A stretch of DNA of 64,000 nucleotides, taken from positions 1 to 64,000 of the forward strand of contig NZ_JAGPXN010000009.1 of NCBI RefSeq assembly GCF_018070575.1, written 5' to 3'. The position numbers and the translations under genes were made by a program. Below, in pieces: positions 16,377-24,537 of the stretch. The notes under the pieces were generated by a model that did no database searches, had not been told where the DNA came from, and was given only the letters and a program-made list of their open reading frames with translations. The DNA comes from Micromonospora sp. C31 (GTDB taxonomy: Bacteria; Actinomycetota; Actinomycetes; Mycobacteriales; Micromonosporaceae). Position 1 is the stretch's first letter, and each line of letters begins with the position of its first letter.

Positions 16377-17426
16377 GTGAACACTGCCACCACGGAAATT
16401 CCCGCCACCTCGGCGACCGAGCTCCACACCGCCGCCACCGTGGTGGACGGGAGCACGGTCATCGAGCTCAGCGACGCCCACCTCGACCGGATCCGGCGAG
16501 GCGGCGTCACCGCTGTCAACCACACCGTCACCAGGCCGTACGCGGACACGGTCACCGCCCTGCGGGAGGTGAACCAGTGCCGCAGGTGGATCGACGAGCA
16601 CTCCGACGACGTACTGCTCGCGCTCACCGTCGCCGACATCGAACGGGCCAAGGCCGAGGGCAAGGAAGCCGTCATCTTCGGCCCGCAGGACACCGAGATG
16701 ATCGGGGCCGACCTCGACCTGCTCGGCACCTTCTACGATCTCGGCGTCCGCATCCTGCAGCTGACCTACCAGCGGCAGAACCTGCTCGGCGCCGGCTGCG
16801 GCGAGGAGACCGATTCCGGTCTGACGCACCGGGGCCGCCGCTTCGTCCAGGCGATGGACGAGCTGGGCATCCTGGTCGACGTCTCGCACTGCGGCGAGCG
16901 CACCGGCCTGGACGCCATGGAGGCGTCCGCCAAGCCGGTCGTCGTGACCCATTCCTTCTGCGACGCGATGTCGCCGCACATCCGGGCCAAGTCCGACGGC
17001 TACCTGCGCACCCTCGGCGAGCAGGGCGGCGTCATGGGAATCACCACCCTGTCCGGCTTCCTCTACTACCCGGAGGACCCGTCCCGGCGTCCGGACCTGG
17101 CCCGCTTCGTCGAGCACGTCAGCCGCGTGGTGGAGGTGGCCGGCATCGACCACGTCGCGATCGCCACCGACTACGACGAGACGTGGACCGAGCCGATGCG
17201 GATCGCGCAGCTGAAGTCCATCGCGCAGTCGAACTCCAAGGAGAACCAGAACCTCCTCGGCGACTTCGGCTGGAACGAGCGTCGGGCGATCGGAATGGAC
17301 GACGCCGCGGACTTCCCCAACTTCACCCAGGCGCTGCTCGACGGCGGCTTCTCGCCGGAGGACGTGACCAAGGTCCTCGGCGGCAACTGGCTCCGGGTCT
17401 ACGGACAGACGTGGAAGCCGGCCTGA
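16377..17426 (+). CDS. M19 (renal dipeptidase) family protein with incomplete zinc site
   Basis: A 349-aa TIM-barrel protein of the membrane-dipeptidase family. His171 (VDVSHCG), His192 (VVVTHSF) and Asp265 (AIATDYDE) match three of the canonical metal/catalytic residues of human renal dipeptidase. The N-terminal H-x-D motif (usually DGHND) is absent, replaced by VVDGSTVIELSD near residue 24. The bridging Glu region reads FGPQDTE near 104 instead of the usual EG-type motif. GVTAVNHTV resembles a divergent subgroup of the family. Cleavage of ordinary dipeptides is therefore uncertain; it may use another metal arrangement or substrate. GTG 16377 follows GGAG at 5-6 bases. It is first in an operon with a peptide-type binding protein. 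Confidence 0.85.
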   Translation: MNTATTEIPATSATELHTAATVVDGSTVIELSDAHLDRIRRGGVTAVNHTVTRPYADTVTALREVNQCRRWIDEHSDDVLLALTVADIERAKAEGKEAVIFGPQDTEMIGADLDLLGTFYDLGVRILQLTYQRQNLLGAGCGEETDSGLTHRGRRFVQAMDELGILVDVSHCGERTGLDAMEASAKPVVVTHSFCDAMSPHIRAKSDGYLRTLGEQGGVMGITTLSGFLYYPEDPSRRPDLARFVEHVSRVVEVAGIDHVAIATDYDETWTEPMRIAQLKSIAQSNSKENQNLLGDFGWNERRAIGMDDAADFPNFTQALLDGGFSPEDVTKVLGGNWLRVYGQTWKPA

Positions 17427-17464
17427 CCTGTAAGTGCTGATCGTGACACCAGCCAAGGAGACCA

Positions 17465-19075
17465 ATGCGTACTCGTGTTTTGACCAAGGTGCTGGCAGTG
17501 GGCGTCGTCGCGGCGCTCGCCGCCGGCTGCGGAGGCGGTGAGCCTCCGTCCAAGAACAGCGGCAGCAGCTCCAACGACGGACTGAGCGGCAACGTCCGCC
17601 TCGAGGACGAGTCGCAGCCGGCTGGCACCCCCAAGTCCGGCGGTCGGCTCCGGGTGATGATCCGGCTGGACGCCAACGAACTCGACCCGCACCGCATGTC
17701 GGAGACCTCGGCCTTCGTCATCAACGAGCAGGTCTACGAGTCGCTGGTGCAGTCGTACCGGGGCGAGATCAAGCCGGCGATCGCGGAGTCGTGGACGCAG
17801 AGCGGCGACGGCCTGACGCTGACGTTCAAGCTGCGCGACAACGCGGTCTTCCACAGCGGGCGCAAGGTGACCGCGGCGGACGTGAAGTACTCGATCGAGC
17901 GGATCCAGGACCCGGCGACCCGGGCGCCACGGGCCCGTAGCTACGAGGGCATCACCTCGGTCACGGCGCTCGACGAGCGTACGGTCGAGATGAAGCTGGC
18001 CAAGCCGAACGCCGCCATCCTGACCCTGCTCTCCACCGCCGCCTCGTCGGTCGTGGACCGCACGGTGGCCGAGGCGGGCGGCCTCAACGGCAGCGTCGAC
18101 GGCGGCAGTGGCCCCTTCAAGATCGCCTCGCGGGTCGCCGGCCAGGCGATCAAGCTCGACAAGCACGCCCAGTACTGGGAGCCGGGCGTTCCCTACCTCG
18201 ACGGGATGGACTTCACCTTCAACCCGGACGACAACGCCCGCGCCGCGGCGGTACGCAGTGGCACCGTCGACTTCCTCTGGCGTCCCGCGCCCGAGTTCAT
18301 CGACGCGCTCAAGAGCGACGAGAAGCTCAAGTGGTACGGCGGATCCGGGTCGCTCTCGCTGCACCTGCGGCTCAACACCTCCAAGGCCCCGTACGACAAC
18401 GTGAAGGTCCGGCAGGCCATCTACCTGGCGCTCGACCGCCAGGAGATCCTCAACGTGGCCAACTCCGGCTTCGGCACCCCGCTCAACGCCGGGTACCTGC
18501 CACCGGACCGGTTCGGCGCGCTGAAGGAGCCGGTCTACGGCAAACCCGACATCGAGAAGGCCAAGGCGCTGCTGGCCGAGGCGGGATATCCGGACGGCTT
18601 CGAGACCAAGCTCCTGGTGATCGCCACCTCGGCGTTCCAGGTGCGCTCGGCCGAGGTGGAGCAGCAGCAGCTCGCCAAGATCGGCATCAAGGTCACCATC
18701 GAGTCGGTCGAGGCGACCATCGCCGACACGAAGACGAAGTCCGCCGACTTCGACATGTACCAGTCCGGCTTCGGCCTGACCTACGACCCCGACGAGCGGT
18801 TCACCGCCAGCTTCCTGCCCGGCGGTGGCCTGAACTACGGCAACTGGGTCGACAAGGAGTACGAGAGCCTCGTCGTGCAGGCCCGCTCGGAGATGGACAG
18901 GGACAAGCGCGCCGCGCTCTACCAGCAGGCCGAGAAGATCCTGGCCGAGCGGGGGCCGGTGGCCATGACCTTCCTGAACGCGGACTTCGACGTGGTGCAG
19001 AAGGACGTCATGGGATACCGGGGCGACCCGACCCCGACGTACCGCTTCTACCGGCACCTCTGGCTCGACCGCTGA
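17465..19075 (+). CDS. Peptide-type ABC transporter substrate-binding lipoprotein (SBP family 5)
   Basis: A 536-aa lipoprotein with a signal peptide and lipobox ending at Cys22 (ALAAGC). The mature part matches DppA/OppA/NikA-type binding proteins: GGRLRVMIRLDANELDPHR, then YESLVQ, an LTFKLRDNAVFHSGRKVTAADVKYS block and ADYDMY-like sequence (ADFDMYQSGFG) in the C-terminal lobe. It delivers oligopeptide- or amino-acid-like ligands to the DppBC/DppDF-type components encoded 5-8 kb further on; no other binding protein is nearby. AAGGAG precedes ATG 17465. It sits 38 bases after the dipeptidase-like gene, and a hairpin directly follows it. Confidence 0.93.
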   Translation: MRTRVLTKVLAVGVVAALAAGCGGGEPPSKNSGSSSNDGLSGNVRLEDESQPAGTPKSGGRLRVMIRLDANELDPHRMSETSAFVINEQVYESLVQSYRGEIKPAIAESWTQSGDGLTLTFKLRDNAVFHSGRKVTAADVKYSIERIQDPATRAPRARSYEGITSVTALDERTVEMKLAKPNAAILTLLSTAASSVVDRTVAEAGGLNGSVDGGSGPFKIASRVAGQAIKLDKHAQYWEPGVPYLDGMDFTFNPDDNARAAAVRSGTVDFLWRPAPEFIDALKSDEKLKWYGGSGSLSLHLRLNTSKAPYDNVKVRQAIYLALDRQEILNVANSGFGTPLNAGYLPPDRFGALKEPVYGKPDIEKAKALLAEAGYPDGFETKLLVIATSAFQVRSAEVEQQQLAKIGIKVTIESVEATIADTKTKSADFDMYQSGFGLTYDPDERFTASFLPGGGLNYGNWVDKEYESLVVQARSEMDRDKRAALYQQAEKILAERGPVAMTFLNADFDVVQKDVMGYRGDPTPTYRFYRHLWLDR

Positions 19076-19081
19076 CGCCAC

Positions 19082-19113
19082 GGCGGGGGCGCCGAACTCC
19101 CGGCGCCCCCGCC
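19082..19113 (+). promoter_or_regulatory. Intra-operon hairpin after the binding-protein gene
   Basis: A perfect 13-bp stem (GGCGGGGGCGCCG and its complement) with 6-nt loop lies 6 bases past the binding-protein stop and 30 bases before the TPR gene. Such hairpins commonly stabilise or partly terminate the mRNA so that the binding protein exceeds downstream products. It could also be a full terminator. Confidence 0.65.
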
Positions 19114-19142
19114 ACCCCCGCAGGACGACGAAAGGCAGGCCC

Positions 19143-20015
19143 ATGACGGCTGTACCGCTGACCGACCGCTATGTCATCGCCGCCCGGCTCAAGGGCTACC
19201 TCAACAAGCACGGCGAGTCGGTGGCGCTGCTGACCGAGGCGCTCGAGCTGGAGCCGGGCAGCGCACGCCTGCTGCGCTTCCGCGGGCACCGGCGCATCTC
19301 GATCGGCGACTACGCCGGCGCCATCGCGGACCTGCGGGCGGCGGCCGACCAACTGCCCGGCGTCGAGGACGAGTACGAGATGTACCAGCCCGAGGTGGAG
19401 AAGGACGTCGTCAGCCTGATCCTCGGCCGGCCCGAGCAGGTACGCCCGCAGCACCTCACCGACACCATGGCCGCCCAGGACCCGCAGGCCCTCGGCCGGT
19501 ACAACGCGACGCTGCACGCCGGCATCTGGTACCACCTCGGGGTCGCCCAGTACCTGATCGGTGACTTCGAGGGCTGCCTGCCGAGCTTCCGCGCGGCCGA
19601 GGAGTCCTCGCGGCACCAGGAGGGCACCGTCGCCTCGCAGGACTGGCAGTACATGGCGCTGCGCCGGCTCGGCCGGCCGGCCGAGGCCGAGGAGGTGCTC
19701 GACCGGTTCCGCAAGATCTCCCTGGTCCAGGAGGACCACCTGGTCGGGTACGAGGGCCGGATGCAGCTCTACACCGGCGAGATCACCCCGGAGCAGCTGT
19801 GGGCGATGTGTGACGGCAACGACCTGAAGACCGTCACCCAGGGTTACGGTCTGGGCAACTGGTACTACCACCAGGGCGACGTCGACAAGGCCCGTGAGGT
19901 CTTCGACGGGGTGCTGCGCACCGGTGTCTCGCACGCCTTCGCCTACCTCGCGGTCAAGGCCGAGTACGCCAACAATCCCGACTTCGCCGCGGCGGCGACG
20001 ACAAAGGAGAACTGA
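19143..20015 (+). CDS. TPR-repeat protein of the Lrp-linked cluster
   Basis: A 290-aa cytosolic all-helical protein with tetratricopeptide-like repeats: residues about 16-50 (KHGESVALLTEALELEPGS), 50-85 (GDYAGAIADLRAAADQLPG), 120-160 (YHLGVAQYLIGDFEGCLPSF), 165-200 (GRPAEAEEVLDRFRK) and 235-270 (YYHQGDVDKAREVFDGVL). It has no catalytic motif or signal peptide. ATG 19143 follows GAAAGGCAGG. The tautomerase-like gene starts 5 bases after its stop, so they are co-expressed. Its role is unknown; it might scaffold or sense one of the cluster enzymes. Confidence 0.8.
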   Translation: MTAVPLTDRYVIAARLKGYLNKHGESVALLTEALELEPGSARLLRFRGHRRISIGDYAGAIADLRAAADQLPGVEDEYEMYQPEVEKDVVSLILGRPEQVRPQHLTDTMAAQDPQALGRYNATLHAGIWYHLGVAQYLIGDFEGCLPSFRAAEESSRHQEGTVASQDWQYMALRRLGRPAEAEEVLDRFRKISLVQEDHLVGYEGRMQLYTGEITPEQLWAMCDGNDLKTVTQGYGLGNWYYHQGDVDKAREVFDGVLRTGVSHAFAYLAVKAEYANNPDFAAAATTKEN

Positions 20016-20020
20016 GGACG

Positions 20021-20224
20021 ATGGCAATCATCCGTGCCGAGATCGGCAAGCGTGACCAGGAAACCAAGAACGCGATCATCGCCGAGCTGACCGACGTGCT
20101 GGTCAAGTACGGCTCCCCCCGGGAGAACACCCACGTCCTGCTCTACGAGGTGTCGTACGACAACTGGGCCAAGGGCGGCCTGACCTACAACGAGCGGAAG
20201 AAGCAGGCGCAGGAGTCGTCATGA
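20021..20224 (+). CDS. 4-oxalocrotonate tautomerase family protein lacking Pro1
   Basis: A 67-aa member of the 4-OT family by length and pattern: a beta strand at the N-terminus, the SPRENTHVLLYEVSYDNWAKGG segment and a charged tail. The family's catalytic N-terminal proline is replaced: the protein begins Met-Ala-Ile-Ile, so after Met removal Ala would be first. Known members need Pro1 as general base, so this one may be a pseudo-enzyme, a ligand binder or have other chemistry. The start is supported by GAGGACG directly upstream, and no alternative in-frame start gives Met-Pro. It overlaps the next gene by 4 bases (ATGA). Confidence 0.85.
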   Translation: MAIIRAEIGKRDQETKNAIIAELTDVLVKYGSPRENTHVLLYEVSYDNWAKGGLTYNERKKQAQESS

Positions 20225-21201
20225 CCGCCGCCACCGGGGGACCACACGTCCTTATCACGCCGAACCTGGCCGAGCTGCTGCCGCAGCTGCGCGAGCGCTA
20301 TCCACACTGCCGGTTCACGTCGGTGCCGGAGGACGAGCCGGTACGTGAGGAGTACCTCGACGCCGAGGTGATCCTGCGCAGCGCGATGAACGAGGACACC
20401 TTCGACGAGCTGCTGAGCAAGTGCGACGGGCTGCGCTGGGTGCAGATCACCGCCGCCGGTTTCGACTGGGTCGGCGGCGACATCATGCGCCGACGCCTCG
20501 ACGAGGGGCTCGTCTACACCCGGTCCGGCAACTCCTACAACGTGCCGATCGCCGAGTACATCATCGGCGCGGTGCTCCTGCACCAGCGGGCGTTTCCCGA
20601 GCTGCGCGAGGCCCAGGAGCGCCGGGAGTGGGTGCGGGTCGTCGGCCGGGACCTCATCGGCAGCACCATGCTGGTCTTCGGCACCGGCGGGATCGGCCGC
20701 GAGGTGGCCTGGCGCGCCCGCGCCCTGGGCGTCACCGTGATCGGGGTCAACCGCGCGGGTACGCCCGCCGAGGGCTTCGACCGGGTGGAGTCGTTCGCCG
20801 ACCACCTGGCGCTGCTGCCCGAGGCCGACTCCGTGGTGCTGGCCATGCCGCTGACCGGGGAGAACCGGTACTTCTTCGACGCCGAGCGCTTCGCGGCGAT
20901 GAAGGAGACCGCCATCCTGGTCAACGTCGGGCGGGGCGCGCTGATCGTCGAGGACGCGCTCGTCGACGCCATGCAGCGGGGCCGGATCGCCGGCGCCGTG
21001 CTCGACGTGTTCGAGGAGGAGCCGCTGCCGCCGGAGCACCGGTTGTGGGGCCTGCCCCGCACGACGGCCACCCCGCACACGTCGTTCCGCGGTTCGGGCA
21101 ACCTGCAACGGCTCTACGCGGACTTCTGCGCCAACTTCGACCTTTACCTGGCCGGCGAGCCGTTGACCGGCACGAAGCGCCAGCCGGAGCTGGGGTACTG
21201 A
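20221..21201 (+). CDS. D-2-hydroxyacid dehydrogenase (NAD-dependent)
   Basis: A 326-aa cytosolic oxidoreductase interconverting a 2-keto acid and a D-2-hydroxy acid. A Rossmann fold begins at LVFGTGGIGREVAWRARALG. Catalytic elements follow: Arg in NVGRGALI, Glu in VFEEEPLP and His in TPHTSF. The N-terminal substrate domain has ITAAGFDWV, the usual active-site glycine region. Its start overlaps the tautomerase-like stop (ATGA), so it ends the operon dipeptidase-binding protein-TPR-tautomerase-dehydrogenase. A second member of the family is encoded at 29691, suggesting two hydroxy/keto acid steps or substrates. The substrate cannot be read from sequence. Confidence 0.9.
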   Translation: MTAATGGPHVLITPNLAELLPQLRERYPHCRFTSVPEDEPVREEYLDAEVILRSAMNEDTFDELLSKCDGLRWVQITAAGFDWVGGDIMRRRLDEGLVYTRSGNSYNVPIAEYIIGAVLLHQRAFPELREAQERREWVRVVGRDLIGSTMLVFGTGGIGREVAWRARALGVTVIGVNRAGTPAEGFDRVESFADHLALLPEADSVVLAMPLTGENRYFFDAERFAAMKETAILVNVGRGALIVEDALVDAMQRGRIAGAVLDVFEEEPLPPEHRLWGLPRTTATPHTSFRGSGNLQRLYADFCANFDLYLAGEPLTGTKRQPELGY

Positions 21202-21216
21202 CCGACCCGCGCGCGG

Positions 21217-21256
21217 AAGGCGGCGGCCCACCCGGACACCGGGGGGCCGCCGCCTT
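21217..21256. terminator. Hairpin terminator between convergent operons
   Basis: A 13-bp perfect stem (AAGGCGGCGGCCC / GGGCCGCCGCCTT) with a 14-nt loop starts 15 bases past the dehydrogenase stop. It probably ends the plus-strand operon; the convergent minus-strand operon stops at 21398. Confidence 0.75.
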
Positions 21257-21397
21257 CGCGTCATGCCCGGCCGCTGCGCCCGGTGCCCGGGACAGGGCCA
21301 GGGCCCGATGTCGTGCACGGCTCAGCTCGCCAGGGCTGGCACCCCGTGCCTACGCCGCACGCGTCCCGCAGACACGCCGGCGGGGTCGGGGTTCGGA

Positions 21398-23593
21398 TCA
21401 GCCGAGCAACGAGCGGGCCGCCGCCAGCACGTCGTCCTCGCCCAGCAGCACCTCGTCGGCGGCGGGGCCCAGGGGGACGTAGCTGTCGACGCTGTTGACG
21501 CGCGAGATCCGGCCGGTGAAGCCGCCGTCGACCAGTGCGGCCACCACCGCCTCGGAGACGCCGCCGCTGGTGCGGCTCTCGTCGACGACGAGGACCCGGG
21601 AGATCCCGGCGAGCGCGGCGTGCATGCTCACGGCCGGCAGCGGCGACAACCACTGCAGGTCGATGACGCGGGTGCTGACCCGGCGTTCCCGGGCCAGCGT
21701 CGCGGCCACCCGCAGGCTCATCGGAACGCCGTTGCCGAAGGTGACCATCGCCAGGTCCGTGCCCTCGCACACCGTCCGCACCTGGCCCAGGGGGTTCTCC
21801 GTCGCCGCCCAGTCGGCCGGCTCCGGATAGGGGGCGAGCCAGCCGCCGTCGCCGTCGGTGTGCAGGTCACGGCGGTGGTAGAGCGCGATCGGTTCCAGGA
21901 AGACACACACCCGCCCCTCCTGCTCGGCCAGGGCGAGACACTGGCGCAGCAGGGCGGGGGCGGTGGCCGGGTGTGACGCGACCGCGAAGGCCAGCCCGGG
22001 AATGTCGCGCAGCACCGCCACCGAGTTGTCGTTGTGGAAGTGCCCGCCGAACCCCTTCTGGTAGGCCAGGCCGGCGATCCGCACGACCATGCCGTTGGAG
22101 TACTGCCCGTTGGAGAAGAAGCGCAGCGACGCGGCCTCACCGCGCAGCTGGTCCTCGGCGTTGTGCAGGTAGGCCAGGTACTGGATCTCCGGGATCGGCA
22201 GCGTGCCGGCCAGGGCTCCGCCGAGCGCCACCCCGAGGATGGTCTGTTCGTCGAGGAGGGTGTCGAAGACCCGGTTGGCTCCGAAGGCCTTCCGCAACCC
22301 CCGGGTGACGCCGTAGACACCGCCCTTGCGTGCCACGTCCTCGCCGAAGACCTGGGCCTGCGGCCAGGTCGACAGCGCGTCGTGCAGGGCGGCGTTGATC
22401 GACTGCGCGAGGGTGAGCGGACCACGGGACTCGGGGGGCCGACCACCGAACGCCCGCTCCCGTGCGGCGCCGGCGCGGCGCGCGGCTTCGCCGACCTGCC
22501 TGACCCGGCGGTCGGCCAGGGGCGCGGTCACCGCCGCCGGGTCGGCCAGCCTTCCGACGCGGCCCAGCATCAGCCGGGCCTGGTCCATCACCTGCTTGCG
22601 GGAATGCTCGTACCGGGTGAGGGTCTCGGCCGGGCTGAGTATCCCGCGCCGCGCGAGCAGGGCCGCGGTCGCCAGGATCGGGTCGCGGGCGTGGTCGGCG
22701 AGGATCTCCGCACGGGTGCGGTAGGCCAGCTCGGCGTCCGAGCCGGCGTGGCCCATGAACCGTACGGTGCCCAGGTGCAGCACGGCGGGCTGGCGCCGCG
22801 TCCGCACCCGGTGCGCCACCTCGGCCGCGGTGGCCAGCAGGCCGGCGGGATCGGTGCCGTCGGCGTACGCGTAGTGGATGCCGGGCAGGGCCGACAGCAT
22901 CCGCCGCACCCAGCCCCGCGGGGAGCGGGTGCTGATGCCGATGCCGTTGTCCTCGCAGACGAACAGCAGCGGCACCGGGATCCCCTGGTGGGCGCTGTAG
23001 CCCACCGCGTTCAGGGCCCCGGCCGCCGTGGAGTGGTTGGCCGAGGCGTCGCCGAAGCTGCACACGACCACGGCGTCGGCCGGATATCCGGTGTCGGCGA
23101 CGCCCCGGTCGAGCGCGAACGCCATGCCCATGGCTCGGGGCAGGTGGGAGGCGATCGTCGACGTCTGCGGGATGATGTTCAGGTCCCGGTGGCCGAAGAC
23201 CTTGTGCCGACCACCGGAGATCGGGTCCTGCCGGGACGCCGCCGCCGAGTGCAGCACGTCCGCGATCGGCGTGGAGCCGGCGACCTGGCCGGCCCGCGCG
23301 GCGTAGAAGCCGCCGGAACGGTAGTGCAGCAGGGCAGGGTCGGTCGGCCGCAGCGCCAGCGCGACGGCGGCGTTGCTCTCGTGCCCACTGGACCCGATCG
23401 TGTAGAACCCCTCCCCCTGGGTCTGCAACCAGCGCAGCGCGAGGTCGAGGTGGCGGCTCTGGATCTGGGCGTCGAGGTGGTCCAGCAGCAGGCCGGGGTC
23501 GACGTCGACGTCCGGGGAGCTCTGCTCGGGCAGCGGCTGGCCCGCGGAGAACTCGGTGAGGCGGCGGACCAGGTGCTCGTCGATGGATTCCAC
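21398..23593 (-). CDS. Thiamine-diphosphate dehydrogenase E1, alpha and beta fused
   Basis: A 731-aa 2-oxoacid dehydrogenase/transketolase-type E1 in which alpha-like (about 1-380) and beta-like (about 385-731) subunits are one chain. The alpha part has the ThDP motif GDASANHSTAAGALN ending at CEDN, and TIGSSGHESNAAVALALRP. The beta part has VFGEDVARKGGVYGVTRGL, DTLLDEQTILGVALG and the C-terminal VVDESRTSGGVSEAVVAAL. This architecture resembles branched-chain 2-oxoacid dehydrogenase E1. No E2 or E3 gene lies nearby, so it must borrow them or act as a decarboxylase. GTG 23593 was chosen: AAGGAG lies 9 bases upstream, and longer starts would run into the permease gene. It is last in lrp-permease-permease-E1. 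Confidence 0.88.
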   Translation of the reverse strand: MESIDEHLVRRLTEFSAGQPLPEQSSPDVDVDPGLLLDHLDAQIQSRHLDLALRWLQTQGEGFYTIGSSGHESNAAVALALRPTDPALLHYRSGGFYAARAGQVAGSTPIADVLHSAAASRQDPISGGRHKVFGHRDLNIIPQTSTIASHLPRAMGMAFALDRGVADTGYPADAVVVCSFGDASANHSTAAGALNAVGYSAHQGIPVPLLFVCEDNGIGISTRSPRGWVRRMLSALPGIHYAYADGTDPAGLLATAAEVAHRVRTRRQPAVLHLGTVRFMGHAGSDAELAYRTRAEILADHARDPILATAALLARRGILSPAETLTRYEHSRKQVMDQARLMLGRVGRLADPAAVTAPLADRRVRQVGEAARRAGAARERAFGGRPPESRGPLTLAQSINAALHDALSTWPQAQVFGEDVARKGGVYGVTRGLRKAFGANRVFDTLLDEQTILGVALGGALAGTLPIPEIQYLAYLHNAEDQLRGEAASLRFFSNGQYSNGMVVRIAGLAYQKGFGGHFHNDNSVAVLRDIPGLAFAVASHPATAPALLRQCLALAEQEGRVCVFLEPIALYHRRDLHTDGDGGWLAPYPEPADWAATENPLGQVRTVCEGTDLAMVTFGNGVPMSLRVAATLARERRVSTRVIDLQWLSPLPAVSMHAALAGISRVLVVDESRTSGGVSEAVVAALVDGGFTGRISRVNSVDSYVPLGPAADEVLLGEDDVLAAARSLLG

Positions 23594-23613
23594 GCGGTTG
23601 TGCTCCTTGCGGG

Positions 23614-24537
23614 TCAGCGACTGGAGCGGCCCCGCAGCCGCGGGTCCAGAACGTCGCGAAGGGTGTCGCCCAGGAGGTTGAAGCCGAGGACGGCGATCAT
23701 GATGCACACGCCGGGTACGACCGACGGCCAGATCGACAACTCCATGAAGGACTTGCCGTTGGACAGCATCGAGCCCCAGGACGGCTGGGGCGGCTGCACA
23801 CCGAGCCCGAGGTAGCCCAGGGACGCCTCGATCAGGATCGCGTAGGCGATGCTCGTGGTGAACTGCACCGCGATCGGGGCAACCGAGTTGGGCAGGATGT
23901 ACTTGAGGATGAGCCGGGTGTTGCTCAGCCCGACCGCCTGGCCCGACTCCACGTACGGCTCCCGGCGCACCGACATCGCGGTGCCGCGCACGATCCGGGC
24001 GAAGCTGGGGATGAAGACGATGACCAGGGCCAGGACGAGGTTCTCCGTGCCCGGTCCACGGGCGGCCACGACCGCGAGGGCCAGCAGCAGGGTGGGGAAG
24101 GAGAACATGATGTCGGTCGCCGGGGTGATGATCGCGTCGAGCACGCCGCGGTAGAAGCCGGCGAGCAGCCCCAGCAGGACGCCGAAGAACCCGGCGCAGG
24201 TCACCACGATCAGGCTCACCGTCAGCGAGGTGCGCGCGCCGTAGAGCGCCCGGCTGAGCAGGTCGCGCCCGGCCTCGTCGGCGCCGAGCGGGAAGTCGCC
24301 GCCGGGCGGGGCGAGCCGCTGGTCGGACATCGCGGTCGGGTCGTAGGGGGCGATCAGCGGAGCCAACGCGGCGGCCGCGATCATCAGCACCACGATGACC
24401 AGCCCGACCAGGCCGACCTTGTCCCGCGTCAGCAACCTGAGCAGGTGGACGCCGCGGCGGCCGACCGACTTCGGGGAGGCGTCATCCTGTTGCTTGCCAC
24501 CACCTGGGCGGCGGCCGGGAACGGCTTCAGTGACCAC
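23614..24537 (-). CDS. Peptide-type ABC transporter permease (DppC-like)
   Basis: A 307-aa inner-membrane permease with an N-terminal span (about 35-55) and a BPD_transp_1 domain. The EAA-type loop EPYVESGQAVGLSNTRLILKYILPN contacts an ATPase. The end NLLGDTLRDVLDPRLRG is typical of DppC/OppC. GTG 24537 was chosen since GAGG precedes it and it overlaps the DppB-like stop by 11 bases, giving coupled translation. It pairs with the next-listed permease, and the binding protein and ATPases are encoded in two other units of the cluster. Confidence 0.93.
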   Translation of the reverse strand: MVTEAVPGRRPGGGKQQDDASPKSVGRRGVHLLRLLTRDKVGLVGLVIVVLMIAAAALAPLIAPYDPTAMSDQRLAPPGGDFPLGADEAGRDLLSRALYGARTSLTVSLIVVTCAGFFGVLLGLLAGFYRGVLDAIITPATDIMFSFPTLLLALAVVAARGPGTENLVLALVIVFIPSFARIVRGTAMSVRREPYVESGQAVGLSNTRLILKYILPNSVAPIAVQFTTSIAYAILIEASLGYLGLGVQPPQPSWGSMLSNGKSFMELSIWPSVVPGVCIMIAVLGFNLLGDTLRDVLDPRLRGRSSR

